Positions 28,756 through 39,925 of a DNA stretch of 64,000 nucleotides are shown here, piece by piece. Position 1 is the first letter of the stretch; each line of letters opens with the position of its first letter. Below the pieces are notes generated by a model. That model was not told where the DNA came from, searched no databases, and saw only the letters and a list, made by a program, of their open reading frames with translations. Source of the DNA: Inia geoffrensis (Eukaryota > Chordata > Mammalia > Artiodactyla > Iniidae); the NCBI GenBank assembly GCA_036417435.1, contig CM070900.1, forward strand, positions 116,824,315 to 116,888,314, given 5' to 3'. A program made the position numbers and the translations under genes.

Positions 28756-29815
28756 AAAGCAAAAATAGACAAGTGGGATTACATCAAACTAAAAAGCTTC
28801 TGCACAGCAAAGAAACAAACAGTGTGAAATGGGACCCAATGAAATGGGAGAAAATATTTATAAACCATATATCTGAAAAGGGCTTAATCTCCAAAATATA
28901 TAAGGAGCTCCTACAACTCAATAGCAAAAAACTAACAACTTGATTGAAATTGAACTATAAACTTAATAGACATTTCTTCAAAGAAGATATACAAATGGCC
29001 AACTGGTATATGAAAAAAAAAAAAGCCCAAAGTCACTAATCATCTGGGAAATGTAAGTCAAAGTTATAATGAGATATCGCTTCATACCTGTCAGGATGAC
29101 CATTATCAAAAACAACAACAACAACAAAGACAACCAAGGTCAAGGATGTGGAGAAATTGGAACCTTTGCACACTGTTGGTGAGGATACAAAAATAGTGCA
29201 GACACTATGAAAAATGTTATGGAGGTTCCTCAAAAAATTAAAAATAGAGCTACCTTATGATATAATAATCCCACTTCAGGGTATTTATCCAAAAGAATTG
29301 AAATCAGGATCTTGAAAAGATATTAGCACTCCTGTGTTCATTGCAGCACTATTCATAATAGCCAAGGTGTGGAAGCAACCCAAGTGTCCATTGACAGATG
29401 ACCTGATTAAAAAATGTGGTATATACATACAATGGAACATTATTTAGCTCCCCAAAGAAGGAAATCCTGCTGTTTGCAATAACATGGATAAACCTTGAGG
29501 ATGTTATGCTAAATGAAGTAAGCCAGTTCACAGAACAAATACTGCACAATTCCACTTATAGTAGGTATCTTAAGAGTCAAATTTATATAATCAAAGAGTG
29601 GAATGGTGGTTGTCAGGGACTGGGCAGGAGAAGAGAAATGGGGAGTTACCAATGAACAGGAATAAAACTTCAGTTAGGCAAGATGAATAAATTCTAGAGA
29701 TCTGCTGTACACCATTGTCCTATAGTCAACAATACTGCATTACACATTTACAAATTTGCTGAGAGGGTAGATCTCATGTTAAGTGTTATTACCACAATAA
29801 AATGAAAAATTAAAA
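28756..29815 (+). repeat. Old L1M, 3' segment of the same insertion
   Basis: The plus strand resumes ORF2 at '[18 protein letters not shown]' (28,760) and continues through 'ctgaaaagggcttaatctcc' and 'gtatatacatacaatggaacatt' to the 3' UTR ('gtggttgtcagggactgggcagg') and A-rich end. All frames are broken by stops and indels. It starts where the inverted part leaves off, with a repeat of about 30-40 bp. Confidence 0.85.
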
Positions 29816-30014
29816 AAATTATGCTGATTTGGCTTCATTCTGTGGGATTTTTCTAAACAGGGCCAGGACCTGAGTGTTAAGTATCCACTTTGTGAGGTTT
29901 ACCAGGTTCAGCCTCTGAGGGAGTCAGCAGGAGGTATAAGGGGCAGCCTCCAAGGATGGAGGCTGAGGGCCCTGAAGGTGAATCCCTCTCCAGCACTCAC
30001 ACTATGTCTTAATT

Positions 30015-30125
30015 TTGTTTTGTTTTCTTAAACCTGTAAAATACCTATTTTGTAAGCTCATTTTGAGGATTAACACATCTGTTTATAAAGGATTTAGCAC
30101 AGTTCTTGGGTTGTCGCAGGAGCTG
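30015..30125 (+). repeat. MIR 3' half
   Basis: 'ttaaacctgtaaaatacctatttt..cattttgaggattaacacatctgtttataaaggatttagcacagttc' parallels sense MIR from 'CTGTAAAATGG' to 'AGCGCTTAGAACAGTG'. Confidence 0.7.
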
Positions 30126-32009
30126 AAAAAATTGTGTTGATTTTGGTTATTGCAAAAGTATTAGAAAGTGTCCTCTTAAATTTCTATGAAACCGTTGTCG
30201 CTGGTTAGCCACTTTAATTAAATGCTCTGGATTCAAGTTTGAGTAGCTCAGCTCATTTGAGGAGAGTGGCTGAAGCTGTTCCAGAGGAGGATGTGAGGCA
30301 GGAACACAAGAGAATGAAGAAGGATAAAGATCTGCAGGATTTTCAAATAGCTTACTTCTGCTCCATTCAAATGGGCTTAGGGATGTTTAAAAATCATATT
30401 GTGTTTAAAATAGCGTATTTCTAAAACATCCATATGTTGTACACATCTGTTCATTTTACAATGCTTATTTTAAATCTAGTTTCATGTAATTTTGTATATA
30501 AAGAAAAGAAAAAAATATTCTCCCAATTTATTGACTTCCTAGATGTTCCATGGGTGCTTCTGAAAGCTGCATTTGATGCTTTCCTTTCATCAGTGTGTTA
30601 CTTAATATAGTATTATTTACTTAGCAAATGACTAAATACTACCTTAGTGCAACTGAAGAAATACCTTACCATATCTCCTCAAAATGACCATATATATATT
30701 TCAGGAAGGATCCATTTATTTTAAACTATATTTGAAACTCACCTAGGTTCATATTTTCTCACATTTTATCTGAGAAATGCACAATGTTTATTTGTAAAAT
30801 GGAAATGAATTTTAATATTGCACTTCTTACTGCTGTGGGGTTTAGAGTTGGCTTCATATCATTAAATGCATGGAAGAATTAGTGTATTTATTTGCATGTA
30901 TGATATATCTGTATTTCAAAGCAAACATTTCAAAGGAGCACCAAAATATGTATGTGAAGTTTGTATTTGCCTCCTAGTAATGTTCATAGAGAGGATATGC
31001 ATTACACAGATCTGGGTTTATAAGAAAAAATTGGACTGTTTGGAACTCCATTACCCAATTTTCATGGGCATACATGTAGGCAGACTTATATATGCAAAGT
31101 TTGCAAGTGTTTATGACGTAACTTTAAAATCTGATAATAAATAGGTAAGATCAAATTCTACCCACAGGTGACTTGATATTGGTCAAAACAGTGCCTTTGT
31201 TCTTCTGTACTTAGAACAGAGCCAAGACACATGGGGCCAAGAATAGTTTGTGAGACAGTCACTTACACACATTTCATTTTATAATGTGGGCACTTTACAG
31301 TAAATAACCTGAGACCAAGGACATATTAGAAATAGTGCCAAGGGACCTGTATGTCATTTTAGTCATCCATAAATGTAAACTTCTTTAATTAAGCACAACA
31401 TGGTCTCATTTTTTTCATATTCTTTTCCCAAGATTTTAGTTCTTAGTTTTTATTTTATGATAAATAGCTTTTAATCATTACTTAAACATATGAGGGCCTG
31501 GTTTCACTCTGATACATGTTTGTCCGATTCCCGTGGAAGTTAATGGAGGTTAGGAATATCTACAGAGGAAAGAATACACCCACAGCTTCTAAAACAAATT
31601 TAGAACAGTTTAAAATGCCCTGGAGTAATAAAGAGCTAGTTTAAGGGGTCAATAAGAGGGTAAATGTATGTTTTAAAGATTATTTTTGTGAAAACTCTGG
31701 TGGCTTTGAGGCTCAAGGGAAGAATAGATGGGTGTGAACAGAAAAAAAGGATAAGCTAACAATTTTGCCTAGGGTAAAAGTGTAAATTACAGTTTACCCT
31801 GGCAGAAAGCATGTGCATGGAAACATTGTTTATGAGAGCTATTTATATCTCCAAGAGCAGTGTAACTGTTGTTTATCCCTCAGAATGTCCTTGTGAGGTG
31901 TGTGTTTTCTACCAGTCAGCCTTATGTGACAGTGACATGGAGATGCATTTATCATTCAGCTTCTAGGATCTAATATTTTAAGTTATCAACTAAGCTACTG
32001 TCAGTCCAC
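30126..32009. other. Unassigned AT-rich interval
   Basis: Nearly 1.9 kb with no repeat I can name and no convincing gene signal. The 92-codon frame at 30866-31144 has no recognisable motif and lies in AT-rich DNA. Confidence 0.45.
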
Positions 32010-32115
32010 CCCCGTGCAAATGAGAAAATGGGAGAGTTAACGGGACTTAGAACTTTGCTCAAACTCTTGAGTGGCAGCATTGGGATTGAATTTTGTAAGT
32101 AATCACTCTGTTGTG
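32010..32115 (-). repeat. MIR fragment
   Basis: 'atgagaaaatgggagagttaacgg..agtggcagcattgggattgaa' is antisense MIR core. Confidence 0.6.
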
Positions 32116-32469
32116 TTACCTAAGAGACATGGAACACATTTGTTGCCATGTACCATGCCTGTCTCTCCATCCTTCCACCTCACTCCCTTCTCTTCCATAG
32201 TCAGCCGTGTTATTAGCCATCAAGGAGCCAGGAAACTACATGCTTAGATCCTCAGTCTTGAATGCTATTTAAATGTTGGCAATCCTACCCTCTCCTTAAA
32301 AACCATCAGAAAATATTAATTAGGTCAATGGAACCAAATGCAAACCTTCACCCCCACTCTCGTGAAGGCAGCATAACAAGAATAACCTAATGCCAACACC
32401 AGTTATAGTATAATATAGACCACCTATTTTGCTTTGCAGTTATAAAACCATTATAAAACCAGTAGAAAA

Positions 32470-32860
32470 CCCACTGAACTGAATTCAAAGATCTGGGTTC
32501 TAATCCAGTGCTTCTCCGCTCTGGCTGCCTATTGGAAACACCTGGTGAGCTTTTAAAACCCACAGATGCTAGAGACACCCTTCGCCTCCCCACCCCCAAG
32601 AGTCTAATTCAGTTGGTTTGCAGTGAGGTTCGGGCATAGTATTTTACAAACTCCTCAGGTGAGTTCACTGTTCCATTTTATAACATTTGCTTTTTGTGAA
32701 TCCCTTTCAAGGACTCAAGTACCATTAAGCTTTTATTTTCACATCTCTAAAATTGGGGCAACACATACCTAACCTGTTTGTCTCATACAGTCATGAAGAT
32801 CAAATGGGGAGATGATTTTAAAACTTGTGAAAACTAGGACATGCTGAACAAACATGAGAC
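32470..32860 (+). repeat. MIR SINE split by a MER5-type element
   Basis: The left arm 'tgaattcaaagatctgggttctaatcc' (to about 32503) and right arm 'tttcacatctctaaaattggggcaac..tcatgaagatcaaatggggagatg' (from about 32735) fit the two halves of a sense MIR. The 32504-32700 insert is MER5-like. Confidence 0.6.
32504..32700 (+). repeat. MER5-type DNA transposon
   Basis: 'cagtgcttctccgctctggctgc..gaaacacctggtgagcttttaaaa..agtctaattcagttggtttgc..gttcgggcatagtatttt' matches MER5A/B in sense with high divergence. Right end not clear. Confidence 0.65.
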
Positions 32861-33234
32861 ATGATGACGATCAGGTTAGCTTTCTTGTAATTTAAAAATT
32901 AAATTTGAAGAAACCTTGGGAAAACCTTTTCCTCCCATTTCCAGTTTCTTTGATTTTGACATTGGTTCCTTGATAAAACTTCAGTCTGTTTTTACTTGGG
33001 TATGTACTGTGTACTTATGTATAATGTTTGCTAATTGATTTATGTCAACTCAATGGTAAGAATTGATAGTGAGAAGTGTTGATTTGTGTGTGTGTGTGTA
33101 TATGCATGTACAAGTTTGTTGACATAGATATCTGGAAAAAACTCTCTCAATAGATTTAAAGAGTAGATATTGATAAACACATAAAAAGGCAATTGGCCAA
33201 AGCATGTCATGGTTTATTGATTCATCTAAAAAAA

Positions 33235-33990
33235 GTCTCTTTTGAGGGATAAATACGTGCCAGTCCTTCACCAAGACATAGAAATAGATGACATTGTCAG
33301 TGCCCTCAAGGAATTCGCAGGCAATTGACAACGACAGACAAGTTAAACCAACACTTATAGACAATTATAAACAAAGTCATGAATGCTGCAATTGAAGCTT
33401 TTTCAGCAGCCTGAAGAAGTCTGTAAAGAGAAGTGAAGGGCATGAGAATGTGGTCAGGAACACGTAAGAGAAGATATAAAGTGTGAACTGAGTCTTGAGG
33501 GACACATAGAAGTTAAGTTAGATGGAGGCAGGGAATGCATCTTCTGGGCAGAGGGAAAAGTGCTGGAAGAGAAGTGAGGGAATGTGGCCCATTCAGGAAA
33601 GTGTGTGAAGTTCACATAACTGCACGTGAGAGGACTCTGGGAAAGTTGGTATTGGATGAGGCAGGAGAGAAGTAGCCAGGGGCCAAACATAAGTGGATTT
33701 AGAATTTATCCTGAAGACAATGGGGATACATTTTATTTTACATAGGGGAGTATGGATTGGATTGCTTTTTTGTAAACTCAGTCCAGTAACCATGGAGAAG
33801 GGAAGGAGATGGACTAGAAGGTAAGAGACCAAAACAGTTCACCATTGATGTAGTCCAGGCAAAAAATGATAAAAGACCGAACTGTTCCTACAGTGGCAAT
33901 AAGAAGAAGGAGCTCAGTGGATTGAGCCATTTAGCAGAGTAGAATCAATACCATGCAGTGACAGATTAATAATAATCATATTAAACATTA
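33235..33990 (-). repeat. L2 LINE 3' half
   Basis: Runs from 'agtgccctcaaggaattcgcagg' (3' UTR side) through 'ggaggcagggaatgcatcttctgggcagaggg' to 'tgaagacaatggggatac' and 'atgtagtccaggcaaaaaatgat' (end of ORF2), all antisense. The several minus-strand frames of about 80 codons here are decayed L2 or chance. Confidence 0.8.
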
Positions 33991-34036
33991 AAAAAATAAA
34001 ACCAACACATGAATAATGGGATGTTAAGATGGGACT

Positions 34037-34464
34037 GTATTAGGCTCAATAATGGTCCTCCAAAGACACTCACAACCCAATCCCTGGAGCCTGTGAATAT
34101 GTTACTTTATATGGTAAAAGGGACTTTGCAGATATGATCAAGTTAGTAATTTTGAAATTACCCTGGATTACCTGGGTGGGCCTGATGTAATCACAAGGGT
34201 TTTTTAAGAGAGCAGCAGGAGGATCAGAGTCAGTAGTAGGAAATGGGACAATGAAAGCAAGAGTTTGGAGCAGTGCAAGGAAGGGATCACAAGCTAAGGA
34301 GTATGGGTGGCCCTTAGAAGCTGAAAAGGTAAGATGACACCTCCTCTAAAGCCTCCAGAAGGAAACATCACTGTCAGCTCCTCGATTTTAGACTTCTGAC
34401 CTCGCCAACTGCAAGAGAATACATTTTTTAAACTTCTAAGTTTGTGATAATTTGTTACAGCAGG
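34037..34464 (+). repeat. MLT1-type MaLR LTR, full length
   Basis: 'tgtattaggctcaataatggtcctcc' to 'agtttgtgataatttgttacagcagg', including 'aagggactttgcagatatgatcaag' and 'gggtgggcctgatgtaatcacaaggg'. Complete sense solo LTR. Confidence 0.85.
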
Positions 34465-34640
34465 AATGGTGCCAGGATTTTCTATCTCCCTGTTGATCAG
34501 CCTTCGGATCCAGGGCATGATCTTGGGTGAGGAGGCTCCATTCAGCCAATGCAATTCCCTCAGAGCTTTCTGCTGGCAGCTCTACGAGCAGCTGAAGGGG
34601 GATCTATGTGGTTCATGTCAGCATCCACCACGTCTGTTTT
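34465..34640. other. Unassigned low-AT segment next to an LTR
   Basis: About 170 bases with balanced composition and short open frames on both strands, unlike its surroundings. It could be a diverged exon or processed-pseudogene scrap: a minus-strand frame reads ..WLNGASSPKIMPWIRRL... I do not recognise the protein, and no polyA or duplication is seen. Confidence 0.25.
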
Positions 34641-35100
34641 GTTTTGTTTTTTAGGTTAGATTATTAAGTTCTACTTGTTCAATTTTTTCTTTCTCTTTTA
34701 TGCTGTTGTTTTTCCCTCAAATATTTGGCGAGTTTAGGTTTTCAGTTATGTGTATGAATGAAAGTCTAGGCAGTTAATCTGCTAATTCTCTGTCGCTGTC
34801 TACAGTAAGGTTCTTCTCTGAATGAGGAAACTAACACAGAGCTCTATGTTTGTGATTGGGGCAAGTAGAGCGGCAGGACTCATTTTAAGATGCTCAGGCA
34901 GGAAACCATCTTGCAATCCCAAATGCCAGAATGGGGACAACTTTATCCTGGGGTGTTATTTCTGCTAGGTGTCCCAGACAACTTAAACTTTTCTTTAGAA
35001 ATTAATTATCTGATTTTAAGCCTGGGGAATAAACGCTAATCCTGTATGCCATAGAGATCTGTGTGTGAGTGGTGGGAGAGGGGTTCCTGAACAAAGAGTG
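34641..35100. other. Unassigned spacer
   Basis: No recognisable repeat or gene. Confidence 0.4.
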
Positions 35101-35104
35101 GACC

Positions 35105-35270
35105 ATAGTCCAACATCGCCCAAACTTGTTTGACATAAAAAAATCACCTGGAAACCTTGTCAGAAATCCAGAATCCTGAGTCATAATGCCAGATGCACTG
35201 AACTAGAATTTCCAGAGAAGGGTACTGAGATTCTCTGTGTTTAACAAGAGAACTTGTTAAACTCCGAGTA
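35105..35270 (-). repeat. MER5-like DNA transposon, diverged
   Basis: 'atcacctggaaaccttgtcagaaatccag..gaactagaatttccagagaaggg..tctgtgtttaacaagagaactt' has the order of a MER5A-like element. It is diverged enough that subfamily and exact ends are uncertain. Confidence 0.5.
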
Positions 35271-35890
35271 ATGTCATGATCAGCCGAGGTTGGTAACACA
35301 TTCTATAGACAGTCCTTCAGTTGATCACTTTCCCCGTCCACCTACCCATTCCACTCCGTTGAGGTCTCTGTGGCTCCACAGCTAGGAGCAGTGCTTCAGT
35401 TTCTGTTAGAGCTTTCTCATATGTTTGTTTGAGATGGAGGATCCCACTTTCGTTTACCTCTTAATGTGATAGGTTCCACCTGATTTCCATATTACAGAGC
35501 GTCATCAAACTCTCTGGTCTTCCTGTTCTAAATTTATACCCTTTTTAGCTTCTTTCCTGTTTCTTCAGTGGGCTTTAAGAAAAGAGGGAAGGTAAACATG
35601 TGCGCTCAAAATACCCTCTTAAATCGAACCTCAATAATCACACTTTGGAAAAATCTCCTGAGCTAGGCTATTGCTGATGTGCAATGTGACAGATTGGATG
35701 TGGGGTTAAGGGAGATGGAGCGGTCTTGGATAATCCACAACTGGCTGTTTCTCGCAATTGGGCAAATTTCTATGTGTTTCATGGAAAAGAAGAATAGGAG
35801 CCATTTTGCTGGGGAAAGAGAATGAATTTAGTTTTTTTACATGTTCAGCTTGATACGAAGGCTTAGGGAGGAGGTCTGATCTGGAAGCAT
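35271..35890. other. Unassigned spacer
   Basis: No family recognised. Small frames only. Confidence 0.4.
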
Positions 35891-35894
35891 ATAT

Positions 35895-36360
35895 CTGTGA
35901 GTCATTCATTCATTCATCAATTTGCATATATTAAACACCTTCTTAGTATGTGCCAGGATATGGAACTGGAAATATAGGGGACAGAAGCAGATAACTAAGC
36001 TCGTACCATAAAATATGATAAGTTCAATGATGGGAGATATCTGGAGTGCCTGCAGTCTCATAAGAGAGGCACCAAACGCAGACCCAAGTGATCAGGGAAG
36101 GTCCTGACATCTAGCCGGAGACACAACGATCTGGATGAGTCTGGCAAAGTGGCCTCGACAGGGCAGTTATTTGAGAAAGCATGAAGAGCCAGTATGGAAG
36201 ATGAGAGCCAAAAGAGGGTACAGTAGGAGTTCCTGTATGCTAATTCTTACCAGGAAGAAAGGCAAGAGAGGAGGCTGAAAAGGCAAAGAAGGGAAGATAA
36301 TGTGGATCTTCTACACTGGGAAGCCACTGGAGAGTTTCATCCTAAAAGTGGATCTGAAAC
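35895..36360 (-). repeat. L2 LINE 3' half
   Basis: 'cattcattcattcatcaatttgcatatatt..tagtatgtgccaggatatgg' is the antisense L2 terminus. It continues into purine-rich L2 body text up to 'aagccactggagagtttcatcc'. Confidence 0.75.
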
Positions 36361-36382
36361 CTTAGAAATGGATGATATCACC

Positions 36383-36432
36383 CAGTGGTTCTCTAGCTTT
36401 GGTCTGTGTCAGAATCAGCCAAGAAACTTGTC
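36383..36432 (+). repeat. MER5A, left half
   Basis: 'cagtggttctctagctttggtctgtgtcagaatcagcc..acttgtcaaaagacac' matches the first ~58 bases of MER5A, then breaks. The second half resumes at about 36,705. Confidence 0.7.
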
Positions 36433-36704
36433 AAAAGACACGTACTATGTGTAGCACTGCATTAAGCCCTTTACATAGGTATCTTCTTTACATATGTTAT
36501 CTCTTAAACCTCATGATCTTGGAAAGAGAGTGGAATTTATATTCACAAGGTCACTTCTGGCTATAAAGTCCCTGCCCTAACTGCCACACTGTGTTGTTTC
36601 TAGATACAAACATTGTGTAAAATAGACCATTGAATTTCTAGAGGACATATAGTGAGGTCTTTGAAAGTTCTGAGATTTGCAGTGCCCCTATAGAAAACCA
36701 TTTA
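36433..36704 (-). repeat. MIR-plus-tail unit, copy A, inside MER5A
   Basis: An antisense MIR remnant ('tactatgtgtagcactgcattaagccctttac') is followed by about 100 bases (36,602-36,704) that are not MIR. Copy B at 37,569-37,857 has the same MIR and the same tail (shared blocks include 'ttctgagat' and 'cagtgcc'), and similarity stops at 'aaacca' in both. Confidence 0.6.
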
Positions 36705-36800
36705 CTCGCTCCAGTACCCAGAGATTTCAGTTCAGGAGAGCAGAAGGTGGGCCTAGGAATCTGAATTTTAACAAGCCTGAAGATATCACATGTTGTTGCA
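36705..36800 (+). repeat. MER5A, right half
   Basis: 'gctccagtacccagagatttcagttcaggag..ggtgggcctaggaatctgaattttaacaagcc' continues MER5A in register where the left half stopped. Confidence 0.65.
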
Positions 36801-36839
36801 GATGATTCCCTGACCCTACTTGGAGTAATTAGAGAATAG

Positions 36840-37050
36840 AGAAGAGGTCAGAGGTTGGTCCCTTAGGGCAGAAGAATCCATGAAAATGACTGAGAAGAAA
36901 TGTCTGGAGAAGTAGGAGGTAAACTTCTACCTTAATAAGAGTAGTATTATGGAAAAGGAGAGAATTTGGAGAAAGAGGTCAATGATGGGACAGGCAACAA
37001 CCAAGACAAGTTAGGTAAGGGCTAGAAAGTGCCCATTAGATCCTATCATC
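36840..37050 (-). repeat. L2 LINE ORF2 remnant
   Basis: 'gaaaatgactgagaag..ggagaaagaggtcaatgatggg..tgcccattagatcc' resembles antisense L2 reverse-transcriptase region. Diverged. Confidence 0.5.
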
Positions 37051-37568
37051 AGCTCACTGATAAGGCTGAGACCTTTTCCCCTAAAGCCATTATTCCCACT
37101 TCAGAAGAGCTCCTATTTCTGCTTGTCCATGATGCTTGGAACTAAGCCTAATTTCCATTTTCCTCATAGTTCTTCCTGTCTCATAGAAACAGTTAACAAA
37201 TAGTCTCTGGAAAGTCATTTCTGTACAGCTTACCTGTGCTGGCACTTAATTTCAACCACAGCCTAGCTGTGAAGGACAGACTCACTGAAATTTCTTACAA
37301 ATTCGCAAATATGCTCCAGGATTTGACCCTTTAAATATGAAAAGCTTATTTGTTTCAATAAAGTGCTGCTCAAGCAGCAGTCTCTTTACAATGAGGATTC
37401 TACCATCCACAATAATTGGACTTGAAGAGAAGAACTGAACTTGGGTTTAAGAAAAACTCTGTGCCTATTTTTAAAGGTAGGCCAACAAAATTGTATTGTA
37501 TTGACCTTAAATTAGAGGGCCAAATTCTCAGCCCTGGAGATCACATAGAAATTTTATGATAATAATAA
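37051..37568. other. Unassigned spacer
   Basis: No repeat recognised. A splice-like acceptor/donor pair on the minus strand around 37,228-37,262 encloses only about 33 bases and is taken as chance. Confidence 0.35.
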
Positions 37569-37857
37569 ATAACAATTATTGACTACCTACTATGTATGGC
37601 ATGTCATTATGTTCTTTACATATCCTGCAAGCCTCACAGTTTTGGAAAGTAAATGGTATTTTCCCAAGATCATATAGCTGGTAAGTGCTGAAACTGAGAC
37701 TTGAACCCAGAAAGTCTGGTTGCAAAGTCTTAGTCCTTACTCCTGTATTAGATTGCCTCCAGATAGAAGCATTGTATAATATAGACCCCTCAATTTCATG
37801 AAGGCTATAGAAGAGACCTTTGAGAATTCTGAGATCCACAGTGCCACCAAAAGAAAC
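37569..37857 (-). repeat. MIR-plus-tail unit, copy B
   Basis: A clearer antisense MIR ('ttgactacctactatgtatggcatg..agctggtaagtgctgaaactg..gaacccagaaagtctggtt..tattagattgcctcc') directly followed by the same ~100-base tail as copy A, ending at 'agaaacca'. The 94-codon minus frame is a by-product. Confidence 0.65.
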
Positions 37858-38014
37858 CACCTATCCTATGAACAGTGGATAGTTTCCTAAACTCATTCAA
37901 GACCTTGCTGACTCTCCTATAGACTAGCCTCACCACACACTGTGTGCATTCATCTACACCTAACATCACCATAGATTACACATTATAGACCACTGAGTTC
38001 ATTAGCTGTCATCT

Positions 38015-38480
38015 GTTTATTCAACAAATATTGAGCATCTGATAAATAAGACAAGGTCCTTGTGTTCGTGGAGTCTTTATTCTGGTGGTACAGGGGGAAG
38101 ACCAGGAATGATAAATCTACAAATATCAAGAGTTTAGTAGGTTACTTTGTCATTTGCATGTACATGTAAATGTTGTTGAGGTTGTAGAGGGCACTCAGAC
38201 AACAAAGGCATCTTTTAGGATGTGAGGAGAGATGAGTTTACGAGGTTGCTAAAGACTAAGGGACTTCTTTTTGGAAAGGGCTGAGCACCCCCATCTCCAT
38301 CAGATGGAAACACCAAGGGAAAATGTTGCTCGTTGGAAGGAAAGGAAGAAGTCATGCCGAGGAGGTGTTAGGCTATGAGTTCTGAGACATCAAGAAAATA
38401 ACATCTGGGTCACTAAGTTTTTTTGGTTTGTGTATTCCTGTCAGATAAGAGACAGTCAGTGGACATTTCTGTAGTAACCT
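38015..38480 (-). repeat. L2 LINE 3' fragment
   Basis: 'tctgtttattcaacaaatattgagcatctgataaataagacaaggtccttg' is antisense L2 3' end. The more distal part is poorly conserved. Confidence 0.55.
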
Positions 38481-38552
38481 GAGGCAGAACTTCAAGCTTC
38501 CAGAAGAAAAGGAAGAAAGAATACTAGCAGTTCATTCTAGAGTGTTGCTTAC

Positions 38553-38648
38553 CTGCCGATGTTCATCCTCCAACGCCATTCAGGCCTTCTGAAATGGCCA
38601 CTCGCTCATCTGGAGAGTTTGGGAGCTCACAACCTTTTTTGTCAAACT
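38553..38648 (-). other. Exon-like 96-bp segment with splice consensus (unproven)
   Basis: The minus-strand acceptor 'gttctcatcctgctttatctgcag' is followed by 96 bases and the donor GGCAG|GTAAGC. One frame is open for 27 codons (FDKKGCELPNSPDERVAISE..) but meets TGA just before the donor. If it is an exon, it is therefore non-coding, a poison exon or decayed. It retains CpGs. It lies in non-repetitive DNA just before a SINE. Confidence 0.2.
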
Positions 38649-38858
38649 CTGCAGATAAAGCAGGATGAGAACTTAAACTCTTATGATAACTGCCATTAGA
38701 AACCAAGTAAAAAGTAATTTTCTATTCCACTGCTTTTATTAATCGTGGCATATAGCTTATTGTTTGCTGTATCTTTAAATTACTTTGTATTCTAGACTCT
38801 GGGTGAGTGTTTTAACTGATTTTTTTAGATAATTATCATGAGAAACAAAACTATTTTT

Positions 38859-39259
38859 TTTAAAATAAGTTTATTTTGGCTGCATCGGGTCTTCGTTGCT
38901 GCTCTCGGGCTTTCTCTAGTTGCAGCGAGTGGAGGCTGCTCTTCGTTGAGGTGCGTGGGCTTCTCATTGTGGTGGCTTCTCTTGTTGTGGAGCACGGGCT
39001 CTAGGTGCACAAGCTTCAGTAGTTGCAACACACGGGCTCAGTAGTTGCATCACTCGGGCCCTGGAGCAAACAGGCTTCAGTAGTTGCGGCATGTGGGCTC
39101 AGTAGTTGTGGCTCGCGGTCCCTAGAGTGCAGGCTCAGTGGTTGTGGCGCACAGGCTTAGTTGCTCCGCGGCATGTGAGATCTTCCTGGACCAGGGCTCG
39201 AACCCGTGTCCCCGGCATTGGCAGGTGGATTATTAACCACTGCACCACCAGGGAAGTCC
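38859..39259 (-). mobile_element. CHR-type tRNA-derived SINE (long form) with TSD
   Basis: Antisense copy ending on plus at '..taaccactgcaccaccagggaagtcc'. Its A tail is the plus-strand T-rich start, and the B box is GGTTCGAGCCC-like ('ggctcgaacccgtg' on plus). The target-site duplication AACAAAACTATTTTT is perfect at 38844-38858 and 39260-39274 (15 bp). Same family as 2762-3111. Overlapping 68-codon frames on both strands are shadows. Confidence 0.95.
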
Positions 39260-39274
39260 AACAAAACTATTTTT

Positions 39275-39724
39275 AATAATTCACCAGAAAATCTGAATGA
39301 AAGGCCCATTAATTATTTTTATGGTGATAATCTACGGAAAACACAAATAGATTAATTATTGCGTTAGCAATTACCATCAGCCAACCTACTAGAAATCTTA
39401 AGATAGGCGCTACCATAATATTCCTTTTTAAAAATTTGAGGTATAATTATCTCTAGATTATTTTCAAGACAATCTATTTGGTTATTTAATATTTATACTT
39501 TGTTCAAATTTATAAATAGAATTATTTTTTAAAATAAGAAAATTAAATTAAGGTAATAAAAAAACATTTTGAACTTCAGAAATAGTGATATTTTCCCCTC
39601 AGGAATGTATATAAAAATTCCAATCACCTATATTTACACTCAAAACAATACTCTCTTCTTTACTAGAAGAATAAATAAACTTTTCTGTTATGTTTATATC
39701 TTAATAGTTTGAAAAGCACTAGAA
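39275..39724. other. Unassigned AT-rich spacer
   Basis: No repeat or gene seen. Confidence 0.4.
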
Positions 39725-39925
39725 CTCTGGAAATGACTCTGGATTTTAATTCTCTCTCCAGTACTTACTAGGTATATATTCTTGGACAAATCTCTTAATC
39801 TCACAGAGCTCTTACTTTTTTATTGATAAAACGAGGGTAAGCATGAAAAGTATCTCACAGGCTTGTTGAGAAGGTCACATGAGATACCATATATGGTGTG
39901 GATAATGTGTATAAACTAGGAAAGC
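39725..39925 (+). repeat. MIR SINE
   Basis: 'ctctggattttaattctctctccagtacttactaggtatatattcttggacaaatctcttaatctc..gagataccatatatggtg' is a near full-length sense MIR. Confidence 0.8.

Noticed and set aside
34465..34640. Processed pseudogene of a named gene
   Set aside because: The composition is suggestive, but no protein could be recognised and there is no A tail or target duplication, so no name is given.
37228..37262. Acceptor/donor pair on the minus strand enclosing about 33 bases
   Set aside because: Stops in two frames, no compositional support, and several such pairs are expected by chance in 64 kb on both strands.
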